From positions 162,053 through 226,052 of the forward strand of contig QLTU01000003.1 of assembly GCA_003268905.1 (NCBI GenBank): a stretch of 64,000 nt of DNA. Direction: 5' to 3'. The notes below the pieces were generated by a model that saw only the letters and a list, made by a program, of their open reading frames with translations, searched no databases and was not told where the DNA came from. The translations under genes and the position numbers were made by a program. This document shows, in pieces, positions 47,750 to 57,803 of this stretch (positions are counted from its first letter, which is position 1; each line of letters starts with the position of its first letter). The DNA comes from Acidovorax defluvii. Lineage in GTDB: Bacteria > Pseudomonadota > Gammaproteobacteria > Burkholderiales > Burkholderiaceae_C.

Positions 47750-48700
47750 ATGATCTACGACACCACCCTGCCCTACCCGCGTGACCTGATTGGCTATGGT
47801 CAGAACCCGCCCCACGCGCAATGGCCGGGCGGCGCCCGCATTGCCGTGCAATTTGTGCTGAACTACGAAGAAGGCGGCGAAAACGCCGTGCTGCATGGCG
47901 ATGCCGGTAGCGAGCAGTTTTTGTCGGAAATGTTCAACCCCGCCAGCTACCCCGAGCGGCACATGAGCATGGAGGGCATCTACGAATACGGCGCGCGTGC
48001 GGGCGTGTGGCGCATCCTGCGCGAGTTTGAAAAGCGCAAATTGCCGCTGACGGTGTTTGGTGTGTCGAATGCCCTGCAGCGCCACCCCGACCTGACGCGG
48101 GCGTTTGTGGAGCTGGGGCACGAGATCGCCTGCCACGGCCTCAAATGGATTCACTACCAGAACGTGCCCGAAGAAGTGGAGCGCGCCCACATGCACGAGG
48201 CGATGGAGATCATCCAGCGCATGACCGGCCAGAGGGCTCTGGGCTGGTACACCGGCCGCGACAGCCCCAACACCCACCGCCTGGTGGCCGACTACGGCGG
48301 CTTTGCCTACGACAGCGACTACTACGGCGACGACCTGCCCTTCTGGATGAAGGTACAGAAGACCGACGGCAGCATGGTGCCCCAGCTCATCGTGCCCTAC
48401 ACGCTGGACTGCAACGACATGCGCTTCGCCCTGCCCCAGGGCTATTCGCACGCCGACCCGTTCTTTCAGTACCTGAAAGACACGTTTGACGCGCTCTACG
48501 CCGAGGGCGACCCCGCTGGCGACAACGCGCCCAAGATGATGAGCATTGGCATGCACTGCCGCCTGCTGGGCCGCCCGGGGCGCATCACGGCGCTGCAGCG
48601 TTTTCTGGACCACATCGCACAGCGCGACAAGGTGTGGGTGGCCCGGCGCATTGACATTGCCCGCCATTGGGCGCAGCACCACCCCGCCCCGGTTTTATGA
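47750..48700 (+). CDS. puuE: Allantoinase PuuE (polysaccharide-deacetylase type)
   Basis: A 316-residue metal-independent allantoinase opening allantoin to allantoate. It starts MIYDTTLPYPRDLIGYGQNP and shows VLNYEEGGENAVLHGD near 33, HEIACHGLKWIHYQ near 124 and GWYTGRDSPNTHRLVADYGG near 165, all typical of PuuE rather than the dihydropyrimidinase-like AllB. It starts the puuE, uraD-allC fusion, M20 run. Confidence 0.96.
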   Translation: MIYDTTLPYPRDLIGYGQNPPHAQWPGGARIAVQFVLNYEEGGENAVLHGDAGSEQFLSEMFNPASYPERHMSMEGIYEYGARAGVWRILREFEKRKLPLTVFGVSNALQRHPDLTRAFVELGHEIACHGLKWIHYQNVPEEVERAHMHEAMEIIQRMTGQRALGWYTGRDSPNTHRLVADYGGFAYDSDYYGDDLPFWMKVQKTDGSMVPQLIVPYTLDCNDMRFALPQGYSHADPFFQYLKDTFDALYAEGDPAGDNAPKMMSIGMHCRLLGRPGRITALQRFLDHIAQRDKVWVARRIDIARHWAQHHPAPVL

Positions 48701-48753
48701 ACCAAATCGGCCTTCAGCGCTTGTGCAATAAGCGCCAGCAGCTCACTTTTTTG
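48699..48753. repeat. Dispersed short repeat, copy 10, between puuE and the fusion gene
   Basis: GAACCAAATCGGCCTTCAGC, GCTTGTGCAATAAGCGCCAG and CAGCTCACTTTTTTGA. It overlaps the puuE stop codon and leaves about 10 bases before the next ATG. Confidence 0.65.
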
Positions 48754-48764
48754 AAGCAACCACT

Positions 48765-50546
48765 ATGCCACTGACTCTGGAACAACTCAACGCCGCCAGC
48801 CCCGCCGAGGCGCTGGCGCTGCTGGACGGGCTGTACGAACACTCGCCCTGGATTGCCGAGCAAGCGCTGGCGCAAAGGCCCTTTCGCAGCCTGGCGCACC
48901 TGAAGCACGCGCTGGCGCAGGTGGTGCGCACGGCAGAGCTGGATGCGCAATTGGCCCTGATTCGCGCTCACCCAGAACTGGCGGGCAAGGCCATGGTGGC
49001 CAATAGCCTCACGGCCGAATCCACCAATGAGCAAAACAAAGCGGGCCTGACGCAATGCACACCCGAAGAGTTTGAGCGCATCCAGCAGCTCAACGCGGCC
49101 TACAACGAACGCTTTGGCTTCCCATTCATCCTGGCGGTGCGTGGGCCGCGCGGCACGGGCCTGCCCAAGCAGGAGATCATCGACACTTTTGCCCGGCGGC
49201 TGGACAACCACCCCGAGTTTGAATTGGCCGAGGCACTGCGCAACATCCACCGCATTGCCGAGATTCGCCTGGGCGACAAGTTTGACTACGTGCCAGAGCT
49301 TGGAAACCTCACGTGGGATGCCCATGAGGAACTCGCCCGATACAGCGACCCCGGTTTTGCCGAGAAAGGCCAGCTCACCGTCACCTACCTCACCGAGGCT
49401 CACCGCGAGTGCGCTGAGCGAATCCGCTTTTGGATGGAAGCATCGTGCGGCTTTGACGAAGTGAATATCGACGCCGTCGGCAACGTGGTGGGCCGTTACC
49501 ACGGCAAAGAACCCACCGCAAAATACCTCATGACCGGATCGCATTACGACACCGTGCGCAACGGCGGAAAGTACGACGGCCGCCTGGGCATCTTGGTGCC
49601 CATGGCCTGCGTACGCGAGCTGCACCGCGCTGGCAAGCGCCTGCCGTTTGGCATCGAAGTGGTGGCATTTGCGGAAGAAGAAGGCCAGCGCTACAAGGCC
49701 ACCTTCCTGGGCTCGGGCGCGCTCATCGGCCACTTCAACCCCGCATGGCTGGATCAGAAGGACGCCGACGGCATCACCATGCGCGCGGCCATGCACAACG
49801 CAGGCCTGTGCATTGACGACATTGCCACGCTGCAGCGCGACCCGGCGCAGTACCTGGGCTTCATCGAAGTGCACATTGAACAGGGCCCGGTGCTCAACGA
49901 GCTGGACCTGCCATTGGGCGTGGTCACCTCCATCAACGGGGGCGTGCGCTACCTGTGCGAAATGATCGGTACCGCCAGCCACGCGGGCACCACACCCATG
50001 GACCGACGCCGCGACGCCGCCGTGGCCGTCGCCGAGCTGGCACTGTATGTGGAGCAGCGCGCTGCGAAAGACGGCGATTCGGTGGGCACCATCGGCCTCT
50101 TGAATGTGCCCAGTGGCTCCATCAACGTGGTGCCCGGCCGCTGCCTGTTTTCATTGGACCTGCGTGCCCCCACCGACGCCCAGCGCGATGCAATGGTGAC
50201 CGACGTGCTGGACGAACTGGCCCGCATCGCCCAGCGGCGCGGCTTGCGCTACACGATCGAGGAATCCATGCGCGCGGCCGCCGCCCCCAGCGCCCCGGCC
50301 CTGCAGCGCCACTGGGAGCGCGCCGTGGACGCCCTGGGCCTGCCCGTCTTTCGCATGCCCAGCGGCGCCGGGCACGACGCGATGAAACTGCACGCGATCA
50401 TGCCGCAGGCCATGCTGTTCGTGCGCGGCCAAAACTCCGGCATCAGCCACAACCCGCTCGAATCCACCACCCACAACGACATGCAGCTGGCCGTGGACGC
50501 CTTCACCCAGGTGCTGCACCAGCTTGCCCAGGAAACCCAACCATGA
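48765..50546 (+). CDS. Fused OHCU decarboxylase and allantoate amidohydrolase
   Basis: A 593-residue bifunctional protein. Residues 1-165 are OHCU decarboxylase (UraD): TLEQLNAASPAEALALLDGL, then RAHPELAGKAM near 67 with the catalytic His and an FGFPFILAVRG stretch near 112. Residues 175-593 are an M20 amidase of the AllC/hydantoinase-carbamoylase type: TGSHYDTVRNGGKYDGRLG near 255, FAEEEGQRY near 303, HIEQGPVLNE near 369 and GAGHDAM near 535. The fusion joins two non-adjacent steps on either side of allantoinase (PuuE), whose gene precedes it. Confidence 0.93.
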   Translation: MPLTLEQLNAASPAEALALLDGLYEHSPWIAEQALAQRPFRSLAHLKHALAQVVRTAELDAQLALIRAHPELAGKAMVANSLTAESTNEQNKAGLTQCTPEEFERIQQLNAAYNERFGFPFILAVRGPRGTGLPKQEIIDTFARRLDNHPEFELAEALRNIHRIAEIRLGDKFDYVPELGNLTWDAHEELARYSDPGFAEKGQLTVTYLTEAHRECAERIRFWMEASCGFDEVNIDAVGNVVGRYHGKEPTAKYLMTGSHYDTVRNGGKYDGRLGILVPMACVRELHRAGKRLPFGIEVVAFAEEEGQRYKATFLGSGALIGHFNPAWLDQKDADGITMRAAMHNAGLCIDDIATLQRDPAQYLGFIEVHIEQGPVLNELDLPLGVVTSINGGVRYLCEMIGTASHAGTTPMDRRRDAAVAVAELALYVEQRAAKDGDSVGTIGLLNVPSGSINVVPGRCLFSLDLRAPTDAQRDAMVTDVLDELARIAQRRGLRYTIEESMRAAAAPSAPALQRHWERAVDALGLPVFRMPSGAGHDAMKLHAIMPQAMLFVRGQNSGISHNPLESTTHNDMQLAVDAFTQVLHQLAQETQP

Positions 50547-51787
50547 CCACCCCCACACAGGCTTCTTACGCCGCGCTCGATGCCTGGATCGACCAGCACT
50601 TTGACGAAGAAGTGCGCTTTCTGCAGGCGCTGGTGCGCGTGCCCACCGACACGCCACCCGGCAACAACGCCCCGCACGCCGAACGCACGGCCGAGCTGCT
50701 CAAGGATTTTGGCTTTGACGCCGAAAAGCACGCTGTGCCCGCCGCCGAGGTGCAGGCCTACGGCATGGAATCGATCACCAACCTCATCGTGCGCAGGCCT
50801 TACGGCCAAGGCGGCAAGACCATTGCCCTCAACGCCCACGGCGACGTGGTGCCCCCCGGCGAAGGCTGGACGCACGACCCCTACGGCGCCGAGATCGTGG
50901 ACGGGAAAATGTATGGCCGCGCCACGGCCGTGAGCAAAAGCGACTTTGCCAGTTTCACCTTTGCCGTGCGCGCGCTGGACGCCGCGGCCAAGCCCACCAA
51001 GGGCGCGGTGGAGCTGCACTTCACCTACGACGAAGAATTTGGTGGCGAGCTGGGCCCGGGCTGGCTGCTGAAAAAGGGCCTGACCCAGCCCGACCTGATG
51101 ATTGCGGCAGGCTTCAGCTACGAAGTGGTCACCGCCCACAACGGTTGCCTGCAGATGGAAGTGACCGTACACGGCAAGATGGCCCATGCCGCCGTGCCCC
51201 ACACGGGTGTGGATGCACTGCAGGGCGCGGTGCACATCCTGAATGCGCTGTATGCACAGAACGACGAGTACAAGAAGGTCACGTCCAAGATCGAAGGCAT
51301 TCAGCACCCCTACCTCAACGTGGGCCGCATCGAGGGCGGCACCAACACCAACGTGGTGCCCGGCAAGGTGATGTTCAAGCTCGACCGCCGCATGATCCCC
51401 GAGGAGAACCCGGTCGAGGTCGAAGCCGCCATCCGCCGCGTGATCGAGCAGGCCGCTGGCGAGCGCGCCGGCATCAGCGTGGACATCAAGCGCCTGCTGC
51501 TGGCCAACGCCATGACACCGCTGGCCGGCAACCAGCCGCTGGTCGATGCCATCCAGAAGCACGCGCTCGCGGTGACGGGCGAACCCGTGCCCGCAGTGGG
51601 CACGCCGCTGTACACCGATGTGCGGCTGTATGTGGAGCGCGGCATTCCCGGCGTGATTTATGGCGCCGGCCCACGCACGGTGCTCGAATCACACGCCAAG
51701 CGGGCCGATGAGCGGCTGGACCTGGAAGACCTGCGCCGCGCCACCAAGGTCATCGCGCGGGCACTGAGTGATTTGCTGGCGGGGTGA
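50543..51787 (+). CDS. M20-family metallohydrolase (ArgE/DapE-like deacylase)
   Basis: A 414-residue zinc hydrolase whose ATG overlaps the preceding stop (ATGA). Metal-site segments: LNAHGDVVPPGEGWTHDPYG near 95, YDEEFGGELGPG near 162, and HAAVPHTGVDALQ near 212. Its substrate is not evident. Operon position suggests a carbamoyl or ureido compound from allantoate breakdown, or a related acyl-amino acid; this is inference. The length and HGD motif fit the ArgE/DapE group. Confidence 0.85.
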   Translation: MTTPTQASYAALDAWIDQHFDEEVRFLQALVRVPTDTPPGNNAPHAERTAELLKDFGFDAEKHAVPAAEVQAYGMESITNLIVRRPYGQGGKTIALNAHGDVVPPGEGWTHDPYGAEIVDGKMYGRATAVSKSDFASFTFAVRALDAAAKPTKGAVELHFTYDEEFGGELGPGWLLKKGLTQPDLMIAAGFSYEVVTAHNGCLQMEVTVHGKMAHAAVPHTGVDALQGAVHILNALYAQNDEYKKVTSKIEGIQHPYLNVGRIEGGTNTNVVPGKVMFKLDRRMIPEENPVEVEAAIRRVIEQAAGERAGISVDIKRLLLANAMTPLAGNQPLVDAIQKHALAVTGEPVPAVGTPLYTDVRLYVERGIPGVIYGAGPRTVLESHAKRADERLDLEDLRRATKVIARALSDLLAG

Positions 51788-52226
51788 TTTGGGGGTCTTT
51801 TATGGCTCTGGCGCTTTGGCAGCAAGCGCAGACAGCTATTGTTTTTATAGCTATCGCTGTACCTGATTTGTCAGCGGGGGCCGGGTGCCTGTGCCCAATC
51901 CAGGCGTACCGCCCGCTCACTCCTCAAATCCAGTATCCTCTTGCCCTCGATCTCGGCTGTGGCCCTGAACGTTTTCTTCCATGGCGCCAGCCGCGACACC
52001 TCCGCCGCTGTCCCCGCCGCACGCCAGGCCGACGCCCACTCGCGTCCCCCTGCCCGCTGCCGGAGAAACCGCCACAGCCTGCGTGGCATCGCCACCCTGA
52101 CCGCCCGGGGTACCGGGCAACCTGGGGGTCTGGCTTTGGCCGCACGCGCACCAGCCGACCTGCCAGCCACCCACGCCATCGGGTACCGTTGTTTTGCATT
52201 CTGCCGAGGACTTCCAGGATTTCCGT
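51788..52226. other. Intergenic region before the malic enzyme gene
   Basis: About 440 bases. It begins with a dispersed repeat (51798-51854). The rest is GC-rich with several frames open by composition only; I see no convincing gene, terminator T-run or operator. Confidence 0.5.
51798..51854. repeat. Dispersed short repeat, copy 11
   Basis: TTTTATGGCTCTGGCGCTTT, GGCAGCAAGCGCAGACAGCT and ATTGTTTTTATAGCTAT. Confidence 0.65.
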
Positions 52227-54533
52227 ATGACCCAGAACATTTCCGCCGCCGAGCAGGCCCTGCGCGATGCCGCGCGCGAGTACCACCGCAACCCCAGCCG
52301 GGGCAAGATCTCCGTTACCCCCACCAAGCCGCTGTCCAACCAGCGCGATCTGTCGCTGGCGTATTCGCCCGGCGTGGCCTACCCGTGCCTGGACATCCAG
52401 GCCGACCCGACCAAGGCGTTCGACTACACCTCGCGCGGCAACCTGGTGGCCGTGATCACCAACGGCACCGCCGTGCTGGGCCTGGGCGACATCGGCCCGC
52501 TGGCCGCCAAGCCGGTGATGGAGGGCAAGGGCTGCCTGTTCAAAAAATTTGCCGGCGTCGATGTGTTCGACATCGAACTGGCCGAGCGTGACCCCGACAA
52601 GCTCATCGACATCATCGCGGCGCTGGAGCCCACGCTGGGCGGCATCAACCTTGAAGACATCAAGGCGCCCGAGTGCTTCTACATCGAGCGCGAGCTGAGT
52701 AAGCGCATGAACATCCCCGTGTTCCATGACGACCAGCATGGCACGGCCATCATCTCCAGCGCCGCGCTGCTCAACGGCCTGGAGCTGGTGGGCAAGGACA
52801 TCGGCACCGTCAAGATCGCGGTGTCGGGCGCGGGTGCCGCCGCCATTGCCTGTGTGGGCGTGATGGTGGGACTGGGCGTGAAGGTGGAGAACATCTTCAT
52901 GTGCGACTCCAAGGGCGTGATCTACGAAGGCCGCCCCGGCGGCTATGACGAGTCCAAGGCCCGCTACGCCCGGCAGACCGATGCGCGCACGCTGGCCGAT
53001 GCCGTCAATGGCGCCGACGTGTTCCTGGGCTGCTCTGCCCCCGGCGTGCTCACGGCCGAGATGGTCAAGACGATGGCCGCCAAGCCCATCATCCTGGCGC
53101 TGGCCAACCCCGAGCCCGAAATCCGACCCGAGCTGGCCAAGGCCGTGCGGCCGGACTGCATCATCGCCACGGGCCGCTCGGACTACCCGAACCAGGTCAA
53201 CAACGTCCTCTGTTTCCCCTACATCTTCCGGGGCGCACTCGACTGCGGCGCCACCAAGATCACCGAAGCCATGAAGCTGGCCTGCGTGCGCCAGATCGCC
53301 GACCTGGCCAAGGCCGACATCAGCGAAGAAGTGGCCAGCGCCTACGCGGGCAAAGAGCTGACCTTTGGCCCCGACTACCTCATCCCCACGCCTTTTGACT
53401 CGCGCCTGATCCTCAAGATCGCGCCCGCCGTGGCCCAGGCTGCGGCAGATTCCGGCGTGGCCACGCGCCCCATCACCGACATGGAGGCCTACAAGGAAAG
53501 CCTGTCGCGCTTCGTTTACCAAACCGGCATGCTGATGCGCCCCGTGATCATGGCGGCCAAGGCCCTGCCCGATGCGCAAAAGCGCGTGGCCTATGCCGAC
53601 GGCGAGGACGAGCGCGCGCTGCGTGCCGCACAGATGGCCATTGACGACAAGATCGCCGTGCCCATCCTCATTGGCCGCCCCGCCGTAATTGCGGCCCGCA
53701 TCGCCAAGGCCGGCCTGCGCATGCAGCTGGGCAGGGATGTGGAGGTGTGCAACCCCGAGGGCGACCCGCGTTTTCGCCAGTATTGGGAGCACTACCACCA
53801 ACTCATGAAGCGCAATGGCGCGTCCATCGAAGTGGCCAAGGCCGCCGTGCGCCGGTCCAACACCATCATCGCCTCGCTGATGGTGACGCTGGGCGACGCC
53901 GACGCCATGATCTGCGGCCTGGTGGGCACCTACGAGACGCACCTGGAGCGCATCCACAGCATCATCGGCCGCCAGGCGGACGCGCGCGACTACGCCACGC
54001 TCAATGCGCTGATGACCAACCGGGGCACGCTCTTCATTGCCGACACCTATGTGAATGAAGACCCCACGGCCCAGCAGCTGGCCGACATCGCCTGGATGTC
54101 GGTGCAAGAAGTGCAACGCTTTGGCATTCCGCCCAAGGTGGCATTCCTGTCGCATTCGAGCTACGGTTCGTCCAAGCGCGCATCGGCCAAGAAGATGCGC
54201 CTGGCACGCGACCTGTTTGTGGCCGCCCACCCGGAGATCGAATGCGACGGCGAGCTGCATGGTGACGCGGCGCTGGAGCCCAACATCCGCAACGCCTACA
54301 TGGCGGACTCCACCCTGACGGACTCGGCCAACCTGCTGATCTGCCCCAACCTGGATGCCGCCAACATCCTCTACAACGTGCTCAAAACCACCACCAGTGG
54401 CGGCGTCACGGTGGGCCCCATCCTCATGGGCGCAGCCGCCACGGCCTACATCCTGACCCCGGCCGCCACGGTGCGCCGGGTGCTCAATATGACGGCACTG
54501 GCCGTGGCCAGCGCGGCAGCGCGCCCCAGGTAA
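52227..54533 (+). CDS. maeB: NADP-dependent malic enzyme with phosphotransacetylase-like domain
   Basis: A 768-residue enzyme converting malate to pyruvate, CO2 and NADPH. The malic enzyme part (about 1-430) has [11 protein letters not shown] near 50, [10 protein letters not shown] near 170 and a nucleotide-binding [17 protein letters not shown] near 202. Residues about 440-768 are a PTA_PTB domain ([16 protein letters not shown] near 455, [15 protein letters not shown] near 722) which in MaeB is regulatory. The start is [12 protein letters not shown]; an upstream ATG at 52194 is less likely. Confidence 0.96.
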   Translation: MTQNISAAEQALRDAAREYHRNPSRGKISVTPTKPLSNQRDLSLAYSPGVAYPCLDIQADPTKAFDYTSRGNLVAVITNGTAVLGLGDIGPLAAKPVMEGKGCLFKKFAGVDVFDIELAERDPDKLIDIIAALEPTLGGINLEDIKAPECFYIERELSKRMNIPVFHDDQHGTAIISSAALLNGLELVGKDIGTVKIAVSGAGAAAIACVGVMVGLGVKVENIFMCDSKGVIYEGRPGGYDESKARYARQTDARTLADAVNGADVFLGCSAPGVLTAEMVKTMAAKPIILALANPEPEIRPELAKAVRPDCIIATGRSDYPNQVNNVLCFPYIFRGALDCGATKITEAMKLACVRQIADLAKADISEEVASAYAGKELTFGPDYLIPTPFDSRLILKIAPAVAQAAADSGVATRPITDMEAYKESLSRFVYQTGMLMRPVIMAAKALPDAQKRVAYADGEDERALRAAQMAIDDKIAVPILIGRPAVIAARIAKAGLRMQLGRDVEVCNPEGDPRFRQYWEHYHQLMKRNGASIEVAKAAVRRSNTIIASLMVTLGDADAMICGLVGTYETHLERIHSIIGRQADARDYATLNALMTNRGTLFIADTYVNEDPTAQQLADIAWMSVQEVQRFGIPPKVAFLSHSSYGSSKRASAKKMRLARDLFVAAHPEIECDGELHGDAALEPNIRNAYMADSTLTDSANLLICPNLDAANILYNVLKTTTSGGVTVGPILMGAAATAYILTPAATVRRVLNMTALAVASAAARPR

Positions 54534-54539
54534 GGGCAA

Positions 54540-54798
54540 GAGCCAAGGGCGTCGGTAAGGACGCGGACAAGGGCGTCGGCAAGAGCCACGGGCGCCCTGC
54601 AGTCCAGGGCGGTGCAGGCACGCAGGGTTTCGCCCCCAGTCGGGAAACCCAGCATGCCCCCATGCACCACTTCGGGGAACAATGGCTTCGTGCCTGGCTC
54701 TGCTGCGGCGAAAGCGGGCATTGATTTTGCTGAGTACATGGCCACACGGCCGTGAAGACGGCACCTTTCAACGCCTTTCCCCGACAGGAGCCCCCCCC
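54540..54798 (+). other. Leader upstream of the NMT1-type binding protein with several stem-loops
   Basis: The segment holds a near-duplication (AAGGGCGTCGG at 54545-54555 and 54569-54579) and stems at 54594-54610 (GCCCTG/CAGGGC), 54625-54650 (GGGTTTC/GAAACCC) and 54652-54665 (GCATG/CATGC). None ends in a T-run. This could be a regulatory leader; NMT1-type transporter genes in Proteobacteria are known targets of the xanthine-sensing NMT1-motif riboswitch, but I cannot confirm its consensus here. Confidence 0.35.
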
Positions 54799-55830
54799 AT
54801 GAAGAAGCGATCTTTCCTGCAGTCCGCCGCACTGCTGGCCGCTGTCAGTACGTTCTCGCTGGCCCAAGCGCAAACGCTTACCCCCATCAAGTTCCAGCTC
54901 GACTGGCGTTTTGAAGGCCCCGCCGCCCTGTTCCTGCAGCCCGTGGCCAAGGGCCACTTCAAGGCCGCCGGCCTGGACGTGACGGTGGACGCCGGCAACG
55001 GCTCGGGCGGCGCCGTGCAGCGCGTGGCCTCGGGCAGCTACGACATGGGGTTTGCCGACCTGGCCGCCGTGATGGAGTTCCACGCCAACAACCCCGATGC
55101 GCAGAACAAGCCCGTGGCGGTAATGATGGTCTACAACAACACGCCCGCTTCGGTGATGGCGCTCAAGAAGAGCGGCATCACCAAGCCCGCCGACCTGACC
55201 GGCAAGAAGCTGGGCGCACCCGTGTTCGACGCAGGCCGCCGCGCGTTTCCCATCTTCCAGAAGGCCAACGGCATCGGCGCCGTGCAGTGGACCGCCATGG
55301 ACCCACCGCTGCGCGAAACCATGCTGGTGCGCGGCGACGTGGACGCCATCACCGGCTTCACCTTCACCTCGCTGCTCAACCTCGAAGCCCGTGGCGCCAA
55401 AGCCTCCGATGTGTTGGTGCTGCCCTATGCCGACTTCGGCGTGAAGCTGTATGGCAACGTGATCATCGCGTCGCCAAAGCTCATCAAGGAGAACCCGGCC
55501 GCCATCAAGGCCTTCCTGTCGGCTTTCACCAAGGGAGCCAAGGAAGTGATTGCCAACCCGGCCGCCGCCATCGAACACGTCAAGGCGCGCGATGGCATCG
55601 TGAACGTGCCACTCGAAACCCGCCGCCTGCAGCTGGCCATCGACACCGTGATCAACAGCCCCGACGCGCGCGCCGAAGGTTTTGGCCAGGCCCAACCCGG
55701 CCGCCTGGCGCTGATGGCGTCGCAGGTGTCGGATGCGTTCAACACCAAGACGCGCGTGAATGCCGACCATGTGTGGAACGCGAGTTTTCTGCCCAGCGCG
55801 GCAGAGCTGAACATCCTGCCGAAGAAATGA
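54799..55830 (+). CDS. NMT1/SsuA-type ABC transporter substrate-binding protein
   Basis: A 343-residue exported protein (signal MKKRSFLQSAALLAAVSTFS) of the NMT1/THI5-like family, starting PIKFQLDWRFEGPAALFLQP. Other stretches: GNGSGGAVQRVASGSYDMGF near 72 and FTFTSLLNLEARGAKASDVL near 190. The family binds thiamine precursors, sulfonates, nitrate or purine-like compounds. With the ATPase and permease genes downstream it forms a complete importer. The ligand is unknown; neighbours in purine breakdown make a purine derivative plausible. The GACAGGAG site supports this start. Confidence 0.9.
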   Translation: MKKRSFLQSAALLAAVSTFSLAQAQTLTPIKFQLDWRFEGPAALFLQPVAKGHFKAAGLDVTVDAGNGSGGAVQRVASGSYDMGFADLAAVMEFHANNPDAQNKPVAVMMVYNNTPASVMALKKSGITKPADLTGKKLGAPVFDAGRRAFPIFQKANGIGAVQWTAMDPPLRETMLVRGDVDAITGFTFTSLLNLEARGAKASDVLVLPYADFGVKLYGNVIIASPKLIKENPAAIKAFLSAFTKGAKEVIANPAAAIEHVKARDGIVNVPLETRRLQLAIDTVINSPDARAEGFGQAQPGRLALMASQVSDAFNTKTRVNADHVWNASFLPSAAELNILPKK

Positions 55831-56072
55831 AACACCCCCTGAGTCGCTTTGCGCCTTCCCCCTCTCTCAACTCGCTACGCGAGTCGGGAGGGGGACGCCC
55901 CCAGTGCACGCAAGCGAAGCGCCGCCTACGCGGCATGGCGGCCCTTGCACGGGGCGCTGGCTTGGGCCGCGCCAGTTTCGTGCGGTGTTGGGTGGCGCGC
56001 AGCGCTGTGGATAACTGAAATGCACGGGCCGCACACGCGGTCCTGTGCGCAACCTCTTTATACGGACCCCTG
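55831..56072. other. Intergenic region with an inverted-repeat element
   Basis: About 240 bases between binding protein and ATPase genes. It has CTCGCTACGCGAG, a GGGAGGGGGACGCCCCC hairpin-like stretch and CGCCGCCTACGCGGC, typical of a dispersed palindromic insertion. No gene is apparent. It splits what looks like one operon. Confidence 0.45.
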
Positions 56073-56909
56073 ATGCAGGCTGCCGATTCCTATTTTGTGG
56101 ACTTTCGCGACGTCTGGCTCGCCTACAACGACGAACTGCGCGCGCAGAACCAGTTTGCGGTGGAAGCCATCGACCTGCAGGTGCGGCGCGGCGAGTTCAT
56201 CGCCATCGTCGGCCCCTCGGGCTGTGGCAAGTCCACCTTCATGAAGCTGGCCACGGGCCTGAAGATGCCATCGATGGGCAGGATCCTCATCGACGGCCAG
56301 CCCGTGAAGGGCCCGCTCAAGGTCTCGGGCATGGCATTCCAGGCCCCTTCGCTGCTGCCCTGGCGCACCACGGTGGACAACGTGTTGCTGCCCCTGGAGA
56401 TCGTCGAGCCCTTCCGCAGCAATTTCAAGCAAAAGCGCAAGGAATACGAAGAGCGCGCCCGCAAGCTGCTGCAAAAAGTAGGGCTGGCGGGCTATGAAGA
56501 CAAGTTTCCGTGGCAGCTGTCGGGCGGCATGCAGCAGCGCGCCAGCATCTGCCGTGCGCTCATCCACGAGCCTAAGATGCTGCTGCTCGACGAGCCCTTT
56601 GGCGCGCTAGATGCCTTCACGCGCGAGGAGCTGTGGTGCATCCTGCGCGACCTCTGGACCGAGCAGCAGTTCAACGTGATTCTGGTCACGCACGACCTGC
56701 GCGAGTCGGTCTTTCTGGCCGACACCGTGTATGTGATGAGCAAGAGCCCCGGCCGCTTTGTGGTGAAGAAAGAGATCGAGCTGCCGCGCCCGCGCGAGCT
56801 GGAGATCACCTACACCAAAGAGTTCACCGACATCGTGCATGAGCTGCGCGGCCACATCGGCGCCCTGCGCCAGGGTGCAGGCAAAGCTGGCGCCCCCATC
56901 CCGCAGTAA
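56073..56909 (+). CDS. ABC transporter ATP-binding protein (SsuB/TauB/NrtD type)
   Basis: A 278-residue ATPase. Walker A is GPSGCGKST near 49, the signature is LSGGMQQRASICRAL near 149 and Walker B is MLLLDEPFGALDAFTRE near 169, with His in LVTHDLRESVFLAD. It energises the NMT1-type importer with the permease 23 bases downstream. Confidence 0.95.
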   Translation: MQAADSYFVDFRDVWLAYNDELRAQNQFAVEAIDLQVRRGEFIAIVGPSGCGKSTFMKLATGLKMPSMGRILIDGQPVKGPLKVSGMAFQAPSLLPWRTTVDNVLLPLEIVEPFRSNFKQKRKEYEERARKLLQKVGLAGYEDKFPWQLSGGMQQRASICRALIHEPKMLLLDEPFGALDAFTREELWCILRDLWTEQQFNVILVTHDLRESVFLADTVYVMSKSPGRFVVKKEIELPRPRELEITYTKEFTDIVHELRGHIGALRQGAGKAGAPIPQ

Positions 56910-56932
56910 CCACCCATCGACACACAAGCACC

Positions 56933-57700
56933 ATGCACAAAAAAACCGCAGAACGCTGGTCCCCCTGGATCCTGCTGGGCGCCATCGTCGTGCTGTGGCA
57001 GATCATCTGTTCGGCCTTCAATGTCTCGGAGTTCATCTTCCCCAGCCCCTGGGCCATCGGCACGCAGCTGGTCGAGTTTGGCGGCGTGATTGCCGCCCAC
57101 GCCTGGCGCACCTACTGGGTCACGATGGCGGGCTTTGGCATTGCCATCGTCGTCGGTGTGCTGCTGGGCTTTGTCATTGGCAGCTCGCGCCTGGCCTACG
57201 CCGCCGTATACCCGCTGATGACCGCCTTCAACGCGCTGCCCAAGGCCGCCTTCGTTCCCATCCTCGTGGTGTGGTTCGGCATTGGCGTGGGACCAGCCAT
57301 CCTTACCGCCTTCCTCATCAGCTTCTTTCCGATCATGGTGAACATCGCCACCGGCCTGGCCACGCTGGAACCTGAGCTGGAAGACGTGCTGCGCGTGCTG
57401 GGCGCCAAGCGCTGGGACGTGCTGACCAAGGTGGGGCTGCCGCGCTCCATGCCCTACTTTTTTGGCTCGCTCAAGGTGGCGATCACGCTGGCGTTTGTGG
57501 GCACCACGGTGTCCGAGATGACAGCGGCCAACGAGGGCATTGGCTACCTGCTCATCAGCGCGGGCTCGTCCATGCAGATGGGCCTGGCATTTGCGGGCCT
57601 GATGGTGGTGGGCGCCATGGCCATGGCCATGTACGAGCTGTTCAGCGTGATTGAAAAGCACACCACCGGCTGGGCACACCGGGGTTCGCAGGGCGAATGA
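56933..57700 (+). CDS. ABC transporter permease (SsuC/TauC type)
   Basis: A 255-residue membrane protein with about six helices and the BPD_transp_1 coupling motif [20 protein letters not shown] near 147. It is the membrane partner of the ATPase encoded just upstream. A GGCGCC-based hairpin with a short T-run follows. Confidence 0.95.
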   Translation: MHKKTAERWSPWILLGAIVVLWQIICSAFNVSEFIFPSPWAIGTQLVEFGGVIAAHAWRTYWVTMAGFGIAIVVGVLLGFVIGSSRLAYAAVYPLMTAFNALPKAAFVPILVVWFGIGVGPAILTAFLISFFPIMVNIATGLATLEPELEDVLRVLGAKRWDVLTKVGLPRSMPYFFGSLKVAITLAFVGTTVSEMTAANEGIGYLLISAGSSMQMGLAFAGLMVVGAMAMAMYELFSVIEKHTTGWAHRGSQGE

Positions 57701-57724
57701 CACAGGCGGTGACAATGCACCCGG

Positions 57725-57744
57725 GGCGCCACTGGCGCCTTTTG
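57725..57744 (+). terminator. Weak intrinsic terminator after the permease gene
   Basis: GGCGCC-ACT-GGCGCC followed by TTTTG; the T-run is short. Confidence 0.5.
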
Positions 57745-57803
57745 TCATCCACCCGACGCCCTCCAGGCCGGCCCTGCACCACCGCAGCCTGAAAGACCTT
57801 TGC

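Noticed and set aside
51924..54764. A 946-codon open frame antisense to maeB
   Set aside because: It has no known motif and its composition follows from maeB codon bias.
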